This document shows positions 58,961 to 64,000 of a DNA stretch of 64,000 nt, piece by piece. The stretch comes from Spongilla lacustris (lineage: Eukaryota; Porifera; Demospongiae; Spongillida; Spongillidae), in contig OX442415.1 of NCBI GenBank assembly GCA_949361645.1, positions 3,574,148-3,638,147 on the forward strand, given 5' to 3'. The notes under the pieces are model-generated. The model saw only the letters and a program-made list of their open reading frames with translations, ran no database searches and was not told the origin of the DNA. Each line of letters opens with the position of its first letter. The first letter of the stretch is position 1. Made by a program: the position numbers and the translations under genes.

Positions 58961-59682
58961 GGCAACACTCCTAATTAGGCCCGGCGCCGCCCTATCCTCG
59001 ATCGCTGGAAGGTTATCTTACGAAAACAAACTTCCACCACCCAATCTCGCGGCATTGATCTTGATATCGGCGTCTTCGCACTCGGCCGTTTGAAATCGTC
59101 CGTGGAATTGAAGAAGCGAGCTAGGAGCACGACAATACATATATATACGTGCACCTCTAAATTAAGTCTGGGGACTAACCAATTGCTGCATCGACTTTAC
59201 TTTCTCCAACTGTGTGGGTGGGGTACGCCCTGCCCACGGGATGTAGTTGAATATTCATGTACTCCGGAGAGTTTCATCGTCGTATAAAGGCGCGATTCGA
59301 GCGGGAAACGTGCGCTTACTTTGAAAAGCTGTATCTCAGTAAGGGATAACATAAAAATTAACGAACAGAACAAATCGATAGGTATAGGACCGCTGTACCT
59401 ACAATCCGAGTTTGAAGCGATTTGATTACTCCTACCTAAAGTTATGGCGGGTTTGAACCCGGTCGGGTATCGAATGTTGCAATACTGTTGTGGAGCAAGT
59501 GCAAGACCCCAAAATGTATTTTCCCATATAGAAATGGTGTAGTATGAAGTGTTGAAAATAGGATGTCGATAGCTTTAACCGTTCGGACGTTATAGCTATT
59601 CAAACGTAAGGGATTTTTATAACATTATATATATCTAGCAAGGGTGACATTTTCGCGGAAACTCTCCCATATATATATATAT
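58961..59682 (-). mobile_element. Right terminal arm of satellite foldback
   Basis: The reverse complement of about 26689-27430, ending GGAAACTCTCCCATATA. It contains the terminal region shared with the other TATGGGA-end foldbacks (for example CCGTTCGGACGTTATAGC). It borders a TA-rich stretch on the right. Confidence 0.7.
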
Positions 59683-59984
59683 TATATATATATATAAGCA
59701 CATGCATGCATGGAGTCTATATAATTCAACTTTATCTTTTGATCTGAGAGCCCTATACATGTATGTCTAGTGGATGCTATTGCATGTGTTTCTTTTAATA
59801 TATTTACGGTAACCGTATTTATTGCGGGAACCTGAATGTATTATCAGCAGTGCATGCTCGCACATAATGCATATGAGTATGTAAGCTTATACATTTACTG
59901 CGCGGCTGCATACAGAAATGGTCCTACTTGCACAAACGTCTTAAATATAAGTCAAGGAACGGTTTCCTGCAAGTTTATATACCC

Positions 59985-60130
59985 GGACCACTTTTGGCAA
60001 CCAGGACCATTTTTGGCAACCAAAAGTGGTCCGGGGTCGGACCAATTTTGGCAGCCAAAAGTGGTCCGAGGTCGGACCAATTTTGGCAGCCAAAAGTGGT
60101 CCGCCCGGACCACTTTTTCGCCCGAACCAA
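59985..60130 (+). repeat. Tandem and inverted CCAAAAGTGGTCCG repeats
   Basis: A 41-bp unit (GGACCAATTTTGGCAGCCAA plus AAGTGGTCCGAGGTC and flanking bases) is repeated about three times, with internal inverted symmetry between GGACCA-TTTTGG and CCAAAA-TGGTCC. Open frames here are artefacts. Confidence 0.75.
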
Positions 60131-60395
60131 TTTTCGCGTGACAGGCCTACCAGCACTTACATGGTATCTGAGGTTTTACTCGGATTGCCCGTGAAACTGG
60201 GTGTTCATTATTAGAGTTGCCAATTACTTAATTATCTATCGCTTATGAAAGAAATACACCATGCACGGGTCATGATCGTGTACACACGCAGTTCAATGCA
60301 TGGGTGCGGATAAAGGCACTTTTTTATACCAAACATTCGTAGCGCTATATATATAATTATAATTATAATTATAATTAAAATATATTTATGTTAAA

Positions 60396-60845
60396 ATATA
60401 TGGGAAAGTTTACGAGAAAAGGGACCTAGCGTGTATTATAAAAAAGTATAATAAAAATGCATTACGTTTGATTTGCTATAACTTCAGAACAGTTAACGCT
60501 ATCAACTTCCTATTTTCAACACTTCATACTGCACCATTTCTCTATGGTAAAATACATTTTGGAGTCTTGCACTTGCTCCGTGTCAGTATTGCAACGTTCG
60601 ATACCCCACTGGGTTCAAACCCGCCATAACTTTCGGTAGGAGTAATCAATTCGCTTCAAATTTGGTTTGTAGGTAGAGAGGTCCTATACCTATCGATTTG
60701 TTCTGTTCGTTGATTTTTATGCCATCCGTTACGGAGATACAGTTGAACAAACTACGTGCACGTTTTCGCGCTCGATTCGCGCCAATGATTAGGGCAAATT
60801 GCGTTCCGCTCAATGTATATGCAGGGATTATAACATTGGCGCGAT
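60396..60845 (+). mobile_element. Single-arm foldback fragment
   Basis: Matches the left arm of 30993-31827 closely from TATATGGGAAAGTTTACGAG to the GATTATAACATTGGCGCG centre, but the second arm is missing. Confidence 0.7.
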
Positions 60846-61285
60846 CTATGGCAGATTAAACACTAGTGTATCCCATGGTGCGATTTTTGTACACACCTAT
60901 CCACTTATTGCCATTTCTGGTCACTGTTCCACTGGTTATATTGCAACCAACATTTACTGCTATGAGAAAGGATTTGTTGCAAACAACACCATGCAAGCCA
61001 ATTTGACCTAATTTCGATGCATTTCAGACGCGGCGTGACGTAAAACAAGACACTCAGTTCCCCAGACCCTTGCAAGGTTGTGGCTACGCCAGACTACATA
61101 AATACCGTTTGGAATCTGGAAAGAATCACAAACAGGATGGGTGTGCATGGGATACACTAGTCTTAATATATAGTTATGGTGAAGACCCACGAATGATCTC
61201 GATGTCTAAAATTGGATGTGCGATACACTAGTCTTTAATATGTTGATCTTTGTTCACGCGTCAGTGCACGTCGAAACTCGACTCA
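60846..61285. other. Intergenic; weak fragment of coding look
   Basis: A short frame to 61011 (SGHCSTGYIATN, FVANNTMQAN) faintly resembles beta-helix turns of the gene at 14547, but it is too short to call. Nothing else is recognised. Confidence 0.2.
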
Positions 61286-61289
61286 GAGT

Positions 61290-62830
61290 ACTGATGAATA
61301 GAAGCTTTGAATTGGGTCAGCCGGTGTCATAGGGTATACGGTCAGGGCAATTTTCGCTCCGGGAGACCGTCCCCCCCGGACCGAGTTCCCTGGCTGTACA
61401 AAACCATGCAATTTACCCGGACACAATTCCCTACCGCGCGTACATGCACGATCATGGATTTGCAATTGGGGGGGGGGGGGGGGGGGGGGGGTTGGGGCAC
61501 CGGGCACCCCTCCAGCCCAGCTATAAGCTAGGGGGTATGGGTTAGCGTCGTAAGCTCCCCCACCAGCGCTTTTGCCATTGAAAACCAGCCTTCCAAAAGT
61601 ACACTAAAACTGCACTAAAAACAGATCGAGGCTGGGGAGCCACAGATCAAGAGCTCAGCCTATATATGGGCAGAGCGCCGATAAACCGTCAGTAGTACAG
61701 AATAACAGAACTCATGCACCGTTCATTCGTTTATGTTCTCTATATATACCGTCAAATAGGTGGTATACGATGGACCGTCATAAAAAGCGGAATGTACCTT
61801 GCTGCAAGCTCGAACCGGCTATCAAATATAGCATCACTGACACATTAGCCCGTGCAATTTTCTACCGGCTTAAATTTTTAGAGTGTACAGAATCTGATGC
61901 TGGCACTGTTTGGAGCATGCAGGTTGTTCGCATCTGAATCTATTTGGTATATATATTTATATATTTGAATTGCAATACTATTATTCATTTATGTATCCTT
62001 TCTGTTCTTCCCAAGCCCAATCAAAAATCAAGTGGAAACTTGTCTTATTGACTTCTAAGTTTCGTTTTCTTAATTTTAGGCCTATCCCTTCAAATGAATC
62101 AATGGCTAACTCTCCCCCGTCTTATAACATTCCTGTTGGACCAGGCGGTGAAATATTACTATCTAGCTCTTTAGGACCTGCATGATTTTTTTGCCGATTT
62201 AACACTCCAATCTGTCACTCCCTTCGAATCGTGCCACCATTGCATATAATTAAGTTATGAACTGACCCAGGTGATATCATATTGTATATGACTATATTAA
62301 ACTATCGGACGGGTAATGATACTAATTAATAATTGCATGAGGACGTGTATATGCGCGCATCGTAAATACGCACAAACGCTGTAGGAATCACTAGCAGCTA
62401 ATTGGCATGAGAAAGAAATTTTTCTTTGGGGGGGGGGGGGGGGGGAGGGGGGGGGAGGGGGGGGGGAGGGCACGTGCCCCGACGGCGGGTCGGGTAATAA
62501 ATGGGGTTGACCGGCTTTAAACCCGTTCGACCCGCTTTAAAACGGGCGGCTCGCTTGGGAATCGGGCAGTAACATATATGTCGATAACGTCTATAAAGGA
62601 AGACCATTTCTCGGCCATTTTTATAACTACTTGCTTCCACCGCCCGGCTTTTCAGTATATGTGTGCCCAGTGCATGTGCGACAGATTACATCACCCAACC
62701 AGAGATGGGTGTTGTAAATCATAATTCAATAGTTAGTACGTCACCGGGCCGTGTGACATACGTATGTAAACAGTGATTACAAGTTTAATTTTGTGCCGTT
62801 AGCTTGCTCAGTCAGGGAGCCGAGGTCAAG
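61290..62830 (+). repeat. Second copy of beta-helix gene upstream region
   Basis: Blocks found upstream of 14547 recur here: GAATTGGGTCAGCCGG near 61310, poly-G and CACGTGCCCCGACGGCGGGT near 62470, and GACAGATTACATCACCCAAC near 62680. About 1 kb, including a GC-rich dispersed repeat, separates the first two blocks here but not in the other copy. Confidence 0.7.
61480..61690 (+). repeat. GC-rich dispersed repeat, copy C
   Basis: Shares TAAGCTCCCCCACC, CCAAAAGTAC, CACTAAAA and GATCGAGGCTGGGGAGC with 19920-20075, in the same order, with many changes. Confidence 0.55.
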
Positions 62831-63016
62831 ATGTACCGTGTTCTAGGGCTAATGGCAGCAGTGTGTTGGTTAAAGACGGAGACGTACGGAGCATTGTACA
62901 CCACCGTTGTAGTTCCCTCGGGCCCGAACTCTACCCTTGTGAACTACCTCTGTAACGGGTCGCTGCTGACCAATGGCACTGCTCTTCAGTTAGGAAACCA
63001 TGCACTTCCAATCTGA
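62831..63016 (+). pseudogene. Truncated 5' end of beta-helix gene paralogue
   Basis: From ATG 62831 the frame matches the first ~54 residues of the 14547 gene (MYRVLGLMAAVCWLKTETYG, then TTVVVPSGPNSTL), at about 90 percent nucleotide identity by eye. Similarity stops abruptly at about 62996 and the frame ends at 63016. No splice donor is present at the break, so this looks like a gene cut by insertion or rearrangement. The rest could lie beyond the window. Confidence 0.75.
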
Positions 63017-63300
63017 AGTGAGAATTTCCAAATTCTGAGTAAAGTAAGAAAATTCTTCAATATGTGCATAAAATGCACCTTTTTTCTGTATATTTCTTGA
63101 CAATTTTGTCATCTGATGCAAAAGTTGTGTTATTTTATGCATATTTGGTACACAAATCATGATATGTGTCAAAAATCAATTTTTTCTACAAACTTAATAA
63201 AACAGTTGTTTAATGCAGATACACAAGTGCATTTGCATAAATCCATGAATATAATAGGGTTCATACATAATATGTTGCTGTTAATGTTCATTTAGGGAAA

Positions 63301-63729
63301 TTACACTAGTGTACAATTGGAATAGAGTGACTTCAAAGCAGTAATCAATTCTTTAGTAAGTCTGTTGGATTTGTTTAAGGAAATAGGCCTTAGCACTGCA
63401 TCTTCACTGACTTCTTCAACCTGCTGCACTCCCCTTATCTTCCAAGGTACCCAGTTGGCTGTGTAGCTTCCTACCCACCAGTCAATCGTAAGCTTATTCC
63501 CTTCTATAAGAACAACTTGACCTATTTGTGGCTCTTCATTTTCATATTTTTGTAACTTCAGTGCAACAAATTCTCCTTGTTGTAATGTAGCCAACTTTGA
63601 TACAGGTAGATCAGGTACTGTTGTGGCAACTGGTGTCTCGGGGGTAGGTGCAACTGGTTGTGGTACCAGAGGGAGGGCTGCACATGATCTGCTGCTAGTT
63701 TTGCAGGGCTTCTTTTTGCCACAGTATAC
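63301..63729 (-). CDS. Last exon of unrecognised gene
   Basis: On the minus strand an acceptor (TTTATAG) at 63730 is followed by 142 open codons to TAA at 63301. The start is a Cys/Lys-rich piece (CGKKKPCKTSSRSC), then a Pro/Thr/Val linker, then a conserved-looking core with many aromatics (QIGQVVLIEGNKLTIDWWVG, WVPWKIRG), reminiscent of a small beta-barrel reader domain such as Tudor or chromo. I do not recognise the family. The upstream exons are outside the window. Confidence 0.5.
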   Translation of the reverse strand, partial: VYCGKKKPCKTSSRSCAALPLVPQPVAPTPETPVATTVPDLPVSKLATLQQGEFVALKLQKYENEEPQIGQVVLIEGNKLTIDWWVGSYTANWVPWKIRGVQQVEEVSEDAVLRPISLNKSNRLTKELITALKSLYSNCTLV

Positions 63730-63739
63730 CTATAAATAT

Positions 63740-64000
63740 AATAATATAAATGGCTTGGATAGAAACATTAATACATCCTAACTTTTATGTCAGTGAGGTG
63801 CATTAAGTTTGGAACATCTGAAATTTCAATTTTATAGTGATGTATTGTGACATTATAAGCAGCATGCAATAGAGTTTGGTACCTCTGAAATTTCAAGTCC
63901 TATTGATGTATACACTGTTAAAAGTATAACTATGTAAAGTCTAGCTGTAGTACAAAACTTTTCAGTGCAGTGAGATACATTTGGTTTGGTGCATCTGAAA
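63740..64000. repeat. Degenerate short repeats with CATCTGAAA motif
   Basis: TTTGGAACATCTGAAATTTC, TTTGGTACCTCTGAAATTTC and TTTGGTGCATCTGAAA recur with 50-130 bp spacing. Probably intronic to the gene at 63301. Confidence 0.4.

Noticed and set aside
59836..60214. Open frames with repeated FGNQKWS/FWQPKV
   Set aside because: They come from the 41-bp tandem repeat and are present in several frames.

Overview
This is a eukaryotic, AT-rich window built mostly of mobile DNA. It has spliced genes with GT-AG introns, long homopolymers, GT and TA microsatellites, non-LTR and DNA transposons, and one intronless membrane gene with a Pmp-like beta-helix ectodomain. Together these suggest an early-branching animal, most likely a demosponge; that assignment is inference. 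No bacterial operon, CRISPR array or rRNA is present.

The centrepiece is a putative 27,070-bp DNA transposon at 29719-56788. It has inverted ends (CCCAGCAAAAAA / TTTTTTGCTGGG), CGAT-rich subterminal regions and a possible 3-bp target duplication (CCC). It sits inside a 139-bp satellite array, and the two flanks rejoin into continuous satellite when the element is removed. It carries two divergent genes. One is a four-exon, about 904-aa CACTA/EnSpm-type transposase (minus, 43669-40535). The other is a 17-exon gene (plus, 46626-56015), many of whose exons are only 20-42 nt, predicted to encode a 345-aa protein ending in a BEN-like DNA-binding domain. Every exon junction I modelled keeps the reading frame. 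The last 8,550 bp of the element appear again at 1-8550, with no difference at any place compared, and that copy stops at exactly the same terminal base. The window therefore opens inside a second, very recent copy of the element.

Region by region. 1-8550: right end of copy 1 of the giant element. 8551-13240: IS630/Tc1/mariner-like DNA, with an intact 637-aa transposase, an inverted fragment of its own gene, and a 1.75-kb palindromic TA-flanked element. 13390-18272: a minisatellite, then the intronless beta-helix/multi-TM gene. 18273-26688: gene-poor, with a 2.9-kb TTAA-flanked element carrying repeated palindromes and, nested within it, a 765-bp TIR element with 6-bp target duplications. 26689-29715 and 56789-59682: the two arms of a foldback element carrying satellite arrays in opposite orientation, into which the giant element inserted. 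29719-56788: copy 2 of the giant element, with nested insertions (a foldback, a 5'-truncated non-LTR retrotransposon, MITEs) and five repeats of a tRNA-derived unit. 59683-64000: a half foldback, a duplicated upstream region plus a truncated 5' fragment of the beta-helix gene, and the last exon of an unrecognised gene.

By analogy with plant CACTA elements (TnpD catalytic protein plus TnpA subterminal-binding protein), the giant element would encode a catalytic transposase and a separate DNA-binding accessory protein. The BEN protein is the natural candidate to bind the CGAT-rich ends. This functional link is inference.
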